From: Galaxea fascicularis
Taxonomy: Eukaryota > Cnidaria > Anthozoa > Scleractinia > Euphylliidae
DNA length: 64,000 bases
Assembly: GCA_948470475.1 (NCBI GenBank)
Contig: OX419336.1
Location: forward strand, 30,108,005-30,172,004
Direction of reading: 5' to 3'
The notes under the pieces are model-generated. The model was not told the DNA's origin. It did no database searches and saw nothing but the letters and a program-made list of their open reading frames with translations. A program made the translations under genes and the position numbers. Shown piece after piece: positions 48,237 through 61,400 of this stretch. Numbering within the stretch: the stretch's first letter is position 1; each line of letters opens with the position of its first letter.

Positions 48237-48411
48237 ATTCCCGGGTGACAGGCTGGTTTTTCTTTTAATTTCATTGGCAGTGACTCACGGTTTGCAAGGA
48301 AACTTGTATTACGCTGGATGGAAAGAAAAGAAAAATGACAATTGTAAGTCTCGAGTGAAGTCTTTCGATATCACTGACTCGAGTGACGAAAATTATGAAG
48401 CATACAAATAA
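48237..48411 (+). CDS. Unassigned terminal coding exon
   Basis: A good acceptor (TTTCCTTTCGTAG) is followed by one base and 57 open codons ending in TAA. The peptide starts FPGDRLVFLLISLAVTHGLQ and continues NLYYAGWKEKKNDN before a charged tail (DITDSSDENYEAYK). The hydrophobic stretch could be a membrane span or a late signal anchor. No ATG is in frame upstream, so at least one earlier exon is needed; none was found between 43596 and 48236. The entry phase (2) is compatible with PEMT exons ending at 36780, 41696 or 42821, so an alternative PEMT 3' exon is possible. The family is not recognised. Confidence 0.4.
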
Positions 48412-48757
48412 GGCAGAATGCATGCATTTGTCTGCGCTCTTTAGGTCCCCAGAGCTCTAAAGCTTCAAGAATACGGTGAATAAATTAATGTAGTAATAAT
48501 ACATATTTCATTGAGCACATCCCAGCCTTGAGGCTTTTCAGTGATCAATTGAAATTAATTGCAAACAATATAGTTAAGACACAGTACAAAGATTAAACTT
48601 GGAAGTCTCAATAACTTAATCGAAAAGCGTATATGATGACTTAAAACGCGAGTTGAGGTATAATAAGTATTGCAAATTACCATTAACATAAGAATTGATT
48701 TCAAAAACAATGTACAATTAGAGATCTTTTGAAAGAAAGATGCAGGAGCTTCGCTTA

Positions 48758-48998
48758 GGGTGCTTTCGATTGGGAAATCCGGATTTAGATCTTAAAATCC
48801 GGATCTTCGGATTTCCAATCGAACACAAAATCCGAAAACGGATTTCGCGACGGATTTCGTTAATTGAAATCCTTCCCCCACAAGGATTTCAATTAATGAA
48901 ATCCGCGGCGAAATCCGTTTTCGGATTTTGCGTTCGATTGGAAATCCGAAGATCCGGATTTTAAGATCTAAATCCGGATTTCCCAATCGAAAGCACCC
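48758..48998. mobile_element. Near-perfect palindromic MITE with TTA target duplication
   Basis: The 241-bp element begins GGGTGCTTTCGATTGGGAAA and ends with its exact complement. The arms of about 115 bp are nearly identical, around a short loop near 48875, and contain repeated ATCCGGAT words. TTA flanks both ends (48755-48757 and 48999-49001), as in PIF/Harbinger insertions. Frames read on both strands are mirror images and not genes. Confidence 0.9.
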
Positions 48999-49700
48999 TT
49001 AGTTCACGTTTGAATTGATTTAAATAAATGAGAATTGACTGTTTGAAATACTAACTGATTCACGTTACAGAGTCATTTCAATTGATCCTTACATAATGGA
49101 TTTACTTATTTGCTCAGATATCTCTGTTGAGTACTCTAGCTGCTAAGAACTTCTTTCACCTCTACCTTACAAGCTATTGATTTTATTTCCCAAGAGCGCT
49201 GCTTACAGAGATCTTGAAATTAGTTTAGTTTTAAACCAAAAGGTACTGAATGCAAAAGCATTGAGGTGCTGCGTAAGGTACAGGGCCTTAGCTGGCCCTG
49301 ACGTAGCCAGGCAAGACGTTGTTTCGTCTTACACTTGAATGAGATTGATGTTTCTGAAGAAATACCTTATGGACCCATTTTACGTCAACAGTTCCAGATC
49401 CAAATCAGGAGCCAATCACGTCTCCAGAGGCGGCTGTGATCGCAGGCCATCACGTCTCCTGCCCTGATAAATCCTAATTTAGTTGGCGCTTTCCCATGAT
49501 GAACGCAGTGACAAAATAGAAGTTATACTAGTAATCAAACTAGAAGCGAGGTCCTTTTTGCAACCGCAGACTGATTCATAACATGGATAGTTAAGAGAAC
49601 GGAGAAAACAAACAACGTAACTAATTTTCATTCGTAGCCTAACGGCCAAAGCATTTGCTACCGGAACCGGAATTAAAGAGCATTTCTTGAACAAAACTTA

Positions 49701-49823
49701 CCGGAAGTGCCAAAAAAGGCCAAAAGGGGCGGTCTTTCAAGGTCACGTGTTAGATCGGCGGGAACATTTTGAATCGAAAATAACATCATCTGATTGGTTT
49801 TTTGCGTGGAGTGTGTGACGTCA
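49701..49823. promoter_or_regulatory. Likely SIN3 promoter
   Basis: Within 125 bp are CCGGAAGT (49701-49708, ETS type), CACGTG (49744-49749, E-box), GGCGGGAA (49757-49764, E2F type), ATTGG (49793-49797, inverted CCAAT) and TGACGTCA (49816-49823, full CRE). This clustering fits a housekeeping promoter for the plus-strand gene beginning nearby. The binding factors are inferred from motifs only. Confidence 0.5.
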
Positions 49824-49829
49824 ACCGAT

Positions 49830-49966
49830 CGCGGACTGTTCGCTTCGCAAAAAGAAAATCAAGGGAACGTTTACTATCGAGTTTTCTGCATAATCCTGAA
49901 AATTATTCACCATCCTTGGAGAAGGAAGTGAAGATTGTTTTATCTAGGACGTGAAAGACATCCACC
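49830..49966 (+). other. Probable 5' non-coding exon of SIN3
   Basis: Sequence downstream of the motif cluster ends at a strong donor (CCACC|GTAAGTTT). Splicing to the acceptor at 52413-52414 would put it ahead of the start codon at 52473. The transcription start is not visible, so the left border is approximate. Confidence 0.4.
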
Positions 49967-52472
49967 GTAAGTTTGAGAGCGATATTTCAGTGATATACTT
50001 ATTTCTTGTTCCATGACTCTGTTGTTTTGCGCTCGAGTCTCTGTTATTGTATCTGTGCATGACAGTTCGTGGATCATAAGTGGGTGCAAAACAATTATCA
50101 TGGTTTTTACTTTACACTGAGAGAAACGAGGACTTGTGTGCTTAATCAAGGTTTTAAAAGGAGAATTTAAGGTCCGGTTAAAGGCCACAAACATCGGTGT
50201 TTAGTAGCTGAACGTGTGGGAGTGTGCTGTATATTTATTACATGGATGGAAAAGAATTTTCGATTCTTTAGCGTTATATCCAAACCACTTAATAATATTT
50301 CCTTCACAGCTAAGTCACAGTTCTCTGTTAGCTTGGGTTGTGGAGTTTCCTCGTTGTTTAAGTCTTAGCCACGACCAAAAAACTTGCAGTAGCACTGAAC
50401 GTCGTGAAGCTCGGAATTCCATTTCCTGTCCGCAATAAAACTGGATTTGTGTTTTCGCGCCGACGTAATCCCCTGGAGTACGCTAGGTTACAGAATAAAA
50501 CTTGCTCTGCTATTGCTGGGGAGTGAAGAAAGCACATTTTCTTGTATATTTTCATTTCTAACAGTGTTTTGACCTTTTCATGGGCTTTTGTTTCGCTCTG
50601 CCCAAGTCGGAAGTTGAAATCGATGTTGTGGGTGTATCGACAGAACTGGTCGTGTCGTGTCAACTTTTATTTCCACTGTTTAAAGATCGTCCGTGCAGAC
50701 GATCTTCGTAGTGTTGCTTGACTCTATATTGCATTCAATTTTCCTATTTCCAATCGCCGAAATGCCATTGACAGCCGCAATTATCGTTTTAAAAGCTTAC
50801 TCTTGTGTCGATATTCGTGGGGCCCAACAATCAATGTTTACAGTGAAAATTCCGCGAACTTACCCGGCAATCTGCAAGCTAGTTATTCGTTTTGTCTTTC
50901 CATGAACGAAGTTTAGACTCCAAAACGATTAAGAAATTGGACTACTTAACAGCTTTGTATGCCTTTGTGGATAACCTAAACTGATGCTATTGGCTTGGAA
51001 ATTGTATCACGTAATGCTTGCCTAAGTGTATACTTCGCCATAGAAATCAAACGTTATCAGGTTTGATGTTTGGGTTTGGTGATAATCTTTGTGATTCTTC
51101 TTGGTTTAGACGTTTCATTCTCGACGATGTTTGCAATCTCACTGTATATGGTAAAGAACAAAGCAGATATTTTACGTTTGTGTGACAGATACGAACATGT
51201 TTAGTCACCGTTACAGGACGAGATGTAATCAACATGAATAATCAAGACTTCTTGAATTATGGCAACGTTTTACTCAGTAAACAGCGTTACGAGATTATTA
51301 ATTCAATATTTGTGTTTATACAGTCCACTGAAATATCCAGTTCTTGGGCGCATTTTTGCCTTTTAGTTTTTTCTGTCATGGTTCATGAGCAGTGGTGGCT
51401 ATTAACTGCTGAACTGACCTGACAGAGTCACCATGCTGGCATATTTCTCTTTTTTAAAAATCGTCCAAGGCTGTTTTGCTTGCGTTCTCCTTGTATACCT
51501 GTTTGCAGTGCCATGAAGTGTTGAATTTTTTTTTTTGAAAGACCAAGTGAGAAGGTAATGATCAAGATTAATAAAATTTCAATTTCACAGTTGTCAACAG
51601 TCACTTGAAAATGCTTTCTGTCATAGAAATATTCTTTTAACTTTACAATCTATTATTGCAGTACTATACAGTTTGGTGTAGCTACATGTAATTTCACACC
51701 AGTGAAGGTCTTGTGTTAGTGCAAAGGATGCAAATCAACATGATATTCTTATAATTATTTATTTGTCTGAACAATGAGAATTTCCTGATTATCAGGTCTG
51801 CTTGTGTACATAATGTGTGAGTATAAATGTGGCATAAAGAAGGAAGTTTTTTTGTTTTTATAGTATATTCCAGACAAAGTCAAATTGTCCAGGGAAAACC
51901 TTGGCTCTTGTCCCTTAGTTTTGGCCTGAACATTAAAGATGGGATGAAATTCCTCAATATCTTGTTTCCTTGTACCCCAGTGCTCGCTGGTAGCTGAATT
52001 AATAACCTAGTGTCGTACATGTACATGTAAAACATTGTCTTACTTTGCACACGAAGTATTCAATGTAATAAGTATTGCCAATCAGTGATTCTGTTTGATC
52101 AGTAAAGTCTTCCAAAGTCACCAGATTAATTTTGAGTTAGTCTGGGGACTTAAAATGTTTCGTAAAGAACTCTGCTAAATTTGCTCTATGATTTTATGTA
52201 GCCTTTGGTAGAGATACTGGGTATAACTCTTTTGGCCCAGCAGAAAGTAAACCTACTGGCGAATAAGACTGGAAGACAAAAAAAAGGTGATATGACTCAC
52301 ATCAACTTTTTTTTATTTTGAGGACTGGTAAAAGCCACCTTTGTTGTCTTTGATTGTTGCCTGAACATGAACGCACTTTTCTGTTTTTTGTCCTTTTGTT
52401 CTTACTTGTCACAGATTAAAGCAAAAGGCTTGAGCCACAATAGAGAGTTTGAATGAGGCTGTGTAGCAAGAC

Positions 52473-55400
52473 ATGAAGAGGGTGCGTCCTGAAGACCACG
52501 ACGGTATATATGGTCAAAACAGGCAGAGTTTCCGCCCTCCTCCTGTTCTTGCCCCAGCCCCTGTTGGCATGACAACCAATTATGAACAACTCCAGCAGGA
52601 TGGATTGAATAGTTTGGCACAGTTTCCCGCTGCTGCACAAATGACAGGGGCTCCTGGGTTTCAGTAAGTACTAACAGATAAAGATGTTGTTTACTGGTGT
52701 TGTTATTATTGGGGCAAGCAGATACATGTTTGAAAGGCAGGTTTTCTCCCTGCTTTTTAATTTCTACTATTTCTGTAGAGCTTAAAACGTTTTGTTTTCT
52801 GCTGGCAGGCTCTGATCTGTTACTGGTATGGAGCCTGCCGATTCATGATTACAGAAATGATGCCATTGCTATCTAGCTTATTTTTCTATTGTAACTTTGC
52901 ATTGTCAGTGAACTTGAACTGTAGTACTGTATACATGTACATTTTAGACCTGATTGGCCATAAGAATGATATCCAGTTTTTGTCAAACCCTGATGGATTC
53001 TTACTTATTTCTGGGTTTTATCAAAAGCAAGGATCCTTACTCTGAAAAAAGAACCTGCCTCTGATTTTACATGTAAGGACAGTCCTACAGAAATCTGAGG
53101 GGTGCCTGTCTATTTTCATAGGTTAACCCACACTTCACACCAATGACTTGTACTCAGAGTCTGCTTTGTGTTTTTATCTTTAGGGTTCAATCACAAACCC
53201 CTCAGTCTCATCCTCATGTCCAGAATCCCTCATCGGCACATCACCAGGTAGCCTTCTTGTTTTGAATTACACTTTACTTTAAACTTGTGAAGCTGTCTCT
53301 TCCTTTTGATTCAGTATATTAGTTAATTGCCAGCATAATATCTGTTGTTTTCTGTCAGGGCCAGGGTCAGGTTCATGCTCAAGCACAAGCGCAGGGACAG
53401 CAACAGCAGTTTCAGAGGCTAAAGGTACACAGACAAAATATTACATGTGGACTAGTATGTTCAGAAGTACCTAGTGGTTTAGTACATAACACATTGCTTG
53501 TTAACCTTTTATCCTTGAGATCGTTACTTTGAGCGTGGTCTCTTCCATTGTGTTACCTTTGGATAAGACTCTGCCTCCCTCTCACTGTTTGGGTATACAT
53601 GTGCCTCTGTTGAAATGAGTACTGACAGGAAAGCTGTTGTGGGTAAAATTGCAATGGATTAGTTTGTCATTATGGGAGAGTGGTAATAACACTTGTTTCA
53701 GAACCTGAGTCAAGCTGCTTTGGTGGTGTTTGTTTGCATCTGTTTGATGTTTAATACAACTCACTGTTGCTCCTGATTTAGATGAATATCCAGCCAGTCC
53801 TTGTAATAAATTATTGAGACTAGTTTCATTGATGTCATCCAGGTTGAGGATGCTTTGTCGTATTTGGACCAAGTGAAGCTTCAGTTTGGAAACCAACCTC
53901 AAGTATACAATGATTTTTTGGATATCATGAAGGAGTTTAAATCCCAAAGGTATGATGATGATGATGATCAATAAAGGAAACTACTTTTGTTGCCTTGTGC
54001 TTTGCTTTTCTTTCTCACCTTTTTGATGAATCAAACTACACTTGCCATAGGTAGTGTGATTGATCTTGAGAAGAATAATGTTTTGTATGATTATTTTGTT
54101 TGATGCCACCAAATCTTTGCTCTTGCTCTTCAGTATTGACACCCCAGGAGTTATCAGTAGAGTCTCGTCTCTGTTCAAGGGACACCCAGAACTGATTGTC
54201 GGGTTCAACACCTTCCTCCCTCCTGGTTACAAGATTGAGGTGCATGCCAGCGATCCCGGAACTGTGTCAGTGACAGCACCAAATGGACAGTCTCAGATTA
54301 CAACAATTCTTCAACCTAATCAACACCCAGTGAGTGAAATCCTTTGTATGCTCTGCAGCTAAAAGATATAATTATAGTTTATTTTTGGATTAAAGGGTCT
54401 GTCATTGTGATTTTTACAGCTTGGGGCCAGGTTAAATCCAAGGTTCTTAAGTACCTTTCCTTACAATTAATTTGATCAAATGAACCTCGAGGATCATCCT
54501 TCATTTGATTTCATTTTCCACAGTTCATATATGATTTATTTCATATACATCATTCACAATTAAATATTGATATCAAAACCATTCTTTGAGAGGGGGAACA
54601 AACCATAATGTTATTTTACCTCATCAGGTCAAGAATGTGTATCATCTGCTCAAAATTGTAGGGATACAGGCATACCAAACTTGATAACCAAAAGATGTCA
54701 AACTAAAATAAAAGGAAGTTAATGTATCAGCAGTCTGCACATCTCTTGTTGCTTATGCTCCAAGCTGGATATGTTCTTTTTAGCCCAAACAGTTGTAGTG
54801 TATTAAATTATAATTATGGATTTTTTGAATCAACGATTTTTACCTTGTTTTGAAATCAATTTTAGATTCATCAGTCCAGTGGCCAGCAGACACAGCAACA
54901 ACAGCAATCTCAACAAAAACAACAGCAGCAGCAACAGCAGCAGCAACAGCCCCTGCAGTCTCCAACTGCGCAGCAAGGGCAGGTATACCTCCAGAGCATT
55001 TCTAAGTTGGACTGGGGGTATTCCACTATCCTGTGGCTCTGTTGTTCATACCAAATCTCCCAAATTACCAGACCTTTGTGCTATATTTGCAGAATACCAC
55101 AAAAATGTTTGCTCTTGGTTAAAATGCAATTTTTTTATGGTCAGCTTAAGTTAGGCTTATTTTCCACACTGCCAAGCTCATCAGATACTGTGAGTAATGA
55201 TGTAATTCCAGGATAATGGCAACAACAGAACTGCATCCCATGCAGTTGTTGGTGAAGTTGAACTTGTGCAACTTAACATTACATTTCATTAAAGAGGAAC
55301 AACATTATGCCTTGTTTTCACATAATCTAAATGAAAAAGTAAATAATTTTATGTATCTTTGATATATGTGCAGTGAAATGTTTGAAGTGTCCCCTTCAAA

Positions 55401-58400
55401 CTATCTGTGCTTCAGTTTGAAACGTGTCTTCTTGTTTTTAATCTTAATTTGTTTTTGACTGTTGCTTGGAAACTTGTGTTTGTTTTTTTTCAGGGTCAGC
55501 AACCAGTGGAGTTTAACCATGCCATAAATTATGTTAATAAAATCAAGGTAAGGAATGATCTCTGTGGTATAATCTTGACCTTTGGGATTGACAGATTGTT
55601 TGAATGCATTTACAGCTGCAGTTGTTTTATGTACTTGTTTTACTTCAACCTCTGTTGTTCTTTTAGAACCGGTTCCAAGGACAGCCAGACATCTACAAAG
55701 CTTTTTTGGAAATTCTTCATACCTATCAAAAGGAACAGAAGAACATCAAGGAGGCTGCTATGCAGGGAACACCACTTTCTGAACAGGAGGTTAATACTTG
55801 TAAATAACACTGTAAATAGCAGCTGTAATTTTAAGATGCCTGAATTTGCATCTGCACAGTCCTAGTTTGATCTCTTATGTGCCCACTGTTTGTATCTATT
55901 GGGTTGTTAATTTTTTCTGTAGGAAAATTACTGTAGGTGTTGGTAACAAAATCCCCCAAATAGTTGGGCTCTACATATTGTCGTCTTTCCCATTTAAAGT
56001 GAATATTAGGTTTTCTCTGAAATTTATGGATTTAAAAAACTGAAGGGTTTTGTCATTGGTCAACATCCTAACTGTTTGAACATTGTGGTGATATTTGTTA
56101 TTTTTTGGAGATAATTATTTCAGTTCAGGTTACAGCTGATAAGAGGTTTTGGTGTGGTTTCATCTGGAATGAAATGTACCTTTTTACTTCAACCATGTTT
56201 GTATGACAAAGTACTGAGTTTATTGCCCTCTTTGGTTTTAGATCTACATGAGAGAAGCTAAACTGGCAAATGAGGTACACAATTATTATATATTACTTCC
56301 TAGATAATAGTAAAGTTGTCTTTTTGTTTCAGCATTACCATCTGTGTTTTGGTGGACATGGTTTCACCAGTTTTGTTTCCCACTTTTGTAGGTTTATCAA
56401 CAAGTTGCAAAGTTATTCCAGAATCAAGAGGATTTGCTTCAAGAATTCAGTCAATTCCTTCCTGATGCTAATGGCGCTGCAACAATGCCTGGGGTTTGTT
56501 TGTTTCTTTGTTTTGATCAGTGATACTAATATTATTAATGTTCACTCAGGTATGAAATGTGGTCTTGTTCTTCACACACACTTCCAAGAAACAATGTCAT
56601 TTCAATCATGATATTTACCCAGGAAGCTCCACTCACCACAACCCTCCACGTTAACGTTTTTCTTTAGTGGCCATTTGGCCACTGAATGTCTATTTTTGGT
56701 CGCCAGTAAAAAAATTTAGTCACCAAAATATGCAAATTAATTGGTTAATTAATAATAATTAAGGGATAAATATATATAAATTAATAATAACTAATTAAAG
56801 TGCCATCCCTTAGCCACTTTTAATACATCTTTTACAACTAAATGATTATGGTTTCAAAATGTCAATACGGATGACCTCAGACACAGACAGTAACACACTG
56901 GTAATAGAGACAATAACAGTTTCTTCACACAAACATACTAAGGTAAAGCTGGCTGTGAAATCTATGCGCCAAAAAGCATGAGTATATGCGAATTTACCGC
57001 CATTTTTCCCGCGAGAAAATTTGATCGACAAAAAGATAATGAAAAAAACAAACAAACAAACAAAAAAACAAAAACCATCACTTCACAAAACACAGAAATA
57101 AGCAAAACATAAATGTAGATGGCACAGATTATACCATACAGACTGCAGCAACTAGATGATGGAAAGTGTTGGCCAACGTATATCAAAATCATCACTGGCG
57201 GCATTACTTTCTTGATGAAAACTTAAAGCAAACTTTTATTTTTACTCAAATGTTGAAGGCGTTCTCAGCTTGAATGACAGAGATTGAAAACTTCAGCTGG
57301 ATTAACAACAGCAGAAGTGTTCATGCTTGAATTTTTTTAGTAATATTACAAACAATTAAGCGTTAAAAGCGAATGCGAATTGAATGCGAAATAATAAGCT
57401 TGAATATTGTTTTGGATCGATGAAAATTGTGATATTTTACAAGACGTAAAACACATCCAGGTTCTAATTTGTTCTCACAAGTGGATTACGAAGTCGCTTT
57501 CCATTTCAGTATTGATCATTAAATTTATGTTAGACTTTCCACTAGATTAGATAATTAGGTGGTCCGGTGGGAAGCGGACAACTCGGAGTTTGTCCCTCGC
57601 TTTCATCGTCTTGAGAATCCTTCGCTTTCGCATTTTCGCAGTCCACTTGTGGCAAGTCTAAATTTATGTTTATGGCACAATTTCAATACAGCAAATGTTC
57701 GCACTATGTCACTTGTCAGTTTTGCTTCCGCTGTTACAAGATGTACTTCTCAAAATTAATACACTGTAGATCCGGTCACTGTTGGCCTTTCCAAATTTCC
57801 AATTTTTCACTTTCTCCTCTTTTTTTGATTGCGTGCATTGTCTCACGTTCAAAGGTAAAATTATCGCGTCCTAATGTTCATTCAAGTGGAATGAAGCTCG
57901 TCGCATACGAAATTAGCATACTGTAATGTGAATCGTTGGGTTCTTGGAATAAACGGTTGAAACTTTATTCTATTTGTGTCTCAGTTTCAGTAGATTAAAT
58001 TTAACAAGTGAATTCATAACGCTCACAACCTTTTTTTTTGTCCGGATTTTTATCACGTTGATTTTAGTGGCCAGGCTGGTGACTTCCCTTTCAAGTTAGT
58101 CGCCAGCTCCAAAATTGTAGTTGCCGTGGCGACTAAAATGGTCGCAACTTGGAGGGTTGCACCAAAGTGGTTTTCAGGGAGGTCCTGCATACGGATCCAC
58201 ATATGACGTCGAGTCTGGGAATCGAACCCAGGCCACATTGGTGGAAGGGGAGTGGTCTCACCACTATGCCAACCCTGCTCCCCTAGTTATTTGAGAAGCC
58301 ATAGTGAAGAACTTCTTAGGTTCAAAATGCTGTGTGTGTGAGTGTGTGTGAATTAGCTTACTGTGAACGTGATCTTTTGCTGATGTTGAACTTAACAGTC

Positions 58401-61400
58401 AAGTTAAACCTGTTTTCAATTGACCTTGATGGTCAAGTCCAGTACTGCAATCACTAATGTCTTTCCCACTTTTCTTTCCCTTCTTATTAGGGTTTATTGT
58501 CATCAAGTAGACTCCAGTCTCACTTGTCATCAGCAAGGAATGAATATGCACCTCCTGCTAAAAAGCCAGCAGGTAGGATGTTGGCAGTTTTAAAATTGAG
58601 TTGAGTGAAATAGAGGGTACCATATTTCTTACTGTTTTTTGTTCTTGTCTACAGTGGGGTTGAATTCATCAAAGCGCATGTCACACCAGATCAGAAGAAA
58701 TTCTAACAGTGTATCATCATCTCCTACACATCCTCAGGCTAAGGTAGATGTTAGAACTGTTGTAGAACATACTTTAGGAGATTTTGTCCAACAGTCATCG
58801 GAAGATTATTTTTGAATGATGTCCATCAGTCAGTAAAGGATAAACCTATTAAAAAATGATTAAAAAGGCACTTTATCACTATTATTTTGTTCAATACTAA
58901 TGACACACAAATGATTTATTAGTTACTGTTAATTTACTTGTAATGCAGCTATTAGTTAACTATGTACAAGGGGCACAGTGTTAGGCTTTCTAGATGTGCC
59001 CCTCTCCTCCATATTGGACTGTGTGCCCTGTTTTACAAATGTTTTTAGTGTCCTGTTTTTTTGTTGTATTTGTAATTTTTGGATTGGAGAAACTTATTGT
59101 AAAAAATGAATAAAAAAATACACAAAATTGTGTTGCATTTCTTTGTGACAAATCGGTTTGACATTTGTCAGTGAAAAAAGTTGGCCTTGCTCTGTAATTT
59201 ATTAGGGTAAGATATGCCTCATTGTTTTTCTCTCTCTGCATAGAAGAAGTCAAGAAGTGCAATCAAAGATGTGACTCTTGCAGAAGCAAAGAAGATTGGC
59301 ACCTTCTCAGAATTTGCATTCTTTGAAAAGGTATTGTAAAAGAAGGTTCATATTGGTGAAAAAATCAAATGTCTGTTTAATTTGCTCTTTGGAAATCTCT
59401 TTTGTCTCTTGCTTTATTTATCATTTATTTGTTTTTAGGTGAGAAAAGCTCTCAAGAATGCTGAACTTTTTAATAATTTTCTTCGATGTCTCGTCTTGTT
59501 TAATGATGAAGTAGTATCCAGAGCAGAACTTGTTCAACTGGCGGCTAACTTCATAGGGTAAGTGACTGATTAAATGATCCTCAGTAGTGAATCAGTGTCC
59601 TTTAGAAAAGAATCTTGAAAAAACAAAAACACTTAAAATCCAAAAGGATGCTCACCATAGGTCCTCCTCTTCTCCACAGTAAATATCCTGAATTGTTTCA
59701 GTGGTTCAAAGAATTTCTTGGTTACAAGGACTCATCCCCTATGGAGAGTGTTGCCAGCTTCAAAGAGAGAACATCTGGAGAATTACACCATCTTGAGATT
59801 GGTATGAGGCAAAAATTTTTATTGTTTATTCTTACAACATTTTTGACAATAAGGTTTGCCCATAATAACTCATGCGGATTTCACAGATCTAAGCTAAATC
59901 CTTTCATGTATGCTGTCTATAGATTATTCTTCATGCAAAAGATATGGTACAAGTTATAGGGCACTTCCCAAGAGCTACACACAGCCAAAGTGCAGTGGAC
60001 GTACAGCCCTCTGTCGAGAAGTCCTCAATGACACATGGGTATCTTTTCCATCCTGGTCAGAGGACACTCCATTTCCTGGGACAAGAAAAACTCAATATGA
60101 AGAGTACATATTCAGGTAAACAAGTTAATGTTGTATTGCATCCTGGGTTTTCTGTGAGTTTTTGAATAACCACCTCTTGCAAAGGGACTCCAACAAACCA
60201 CGGCTGCTGAAACTCTACATTAAATACCTCGTGTAAGCAGTTGCGTCACAAGCAGACACCTGTATGTCCCAAGGGTGTCTGCTTTTGAGCGATTTAACGG
60301 TAGATGGTTCAAATAAAGTAGAACCAGAAATGAAACACGGGTGCAGGTACCTAAAGTTATCCCAGAACTTACAGTCTTTCCCGTAAAACTGTGAACACCT
60401 GAAATATCTATGGAATGTTATTGTGTTTGAACTAAAAAGCCAATCATGCAAGAGAAAACTAAACTACAAACAGTAACGGTAATTAGGTTGTGGTTTCATG
60501 TTGCTTCTGATTGGTTGCGAAACAATAAACATTCCACAAATTTTTTCTGGTGTTCACGATTTTACGGGAAAGACTGTAATATTCATTTCAGAAAGTGACC
60601 TGCATAAGCAATTTTCCTTCATTATTAATTTTTCTTCTTTTGCAACAAGTCCAACAAAGGCTCACAAAGTTGTGCAATCCATGACATTTTCTCATGAAAT
60701 GATGTAAATTATCACAAGGTTGGCTGGTTTTGTGAACTGCTTTGTTTTGACTCTGAGTTTGTGAATTCAAGACTTGGAGACCAAAAGTGTTGGAAATGAG
60801 CAGTACTGAATTTTCAACAATTGAATTGTTCTTGGATTTGCTTGTGTTGCATTAAATATGCTTGAATTATATGTGCTCTCTTTTATTTTCAGATGCGAGG
60901 ATGAAAGATTTGAGGTTTGTTTGAGTTGATTTATTGTGGATCTGAATGTATCTGTTGAGTTCCTTTGATTGTGCTTTGAGCAGGACAAGGGTCACATTTT
61001 GCTTTGCTGTTAAATTTTCTATAACAAACTTTGATTTTGTGTTGTTGCAGCTGGATGTTGTACTGGAATCGAATCTGTCCACTATTCGTGTTTTAGAAGC
61101 TATACAGAAAAAGCTTCAAAGGTACACTAGCATTGTAGTCTCCTTGCTAGTAATCTTAGATTCTTGCAGTTGTTTAAAGTACAAGAATGAAATGGGGCAT
61201 TTTTTCATCATATACTTGCCTGGTCAATAGCTTCTGCTGAGGTGGCACTTGGTTGTGTTTGAGGCCCCCTCTTTTTAATGGCTATCAGTCTCTCAAAGCC
61301 CCTGTTGATAATGGTTTTCAATCATGTCTCCAGAATGCCTGCAGAGGAGCAAGCAAAATTCCGACTTGACAGCTGTATTGGCGGAACATCAGAATTCATC

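Noticed and set aside
48740..48986. Matching frames on both strands (GNPDLDLKIRIFGFPIE)
   Set aside because: They arise because the palindromic MITE reads the same on both strands.
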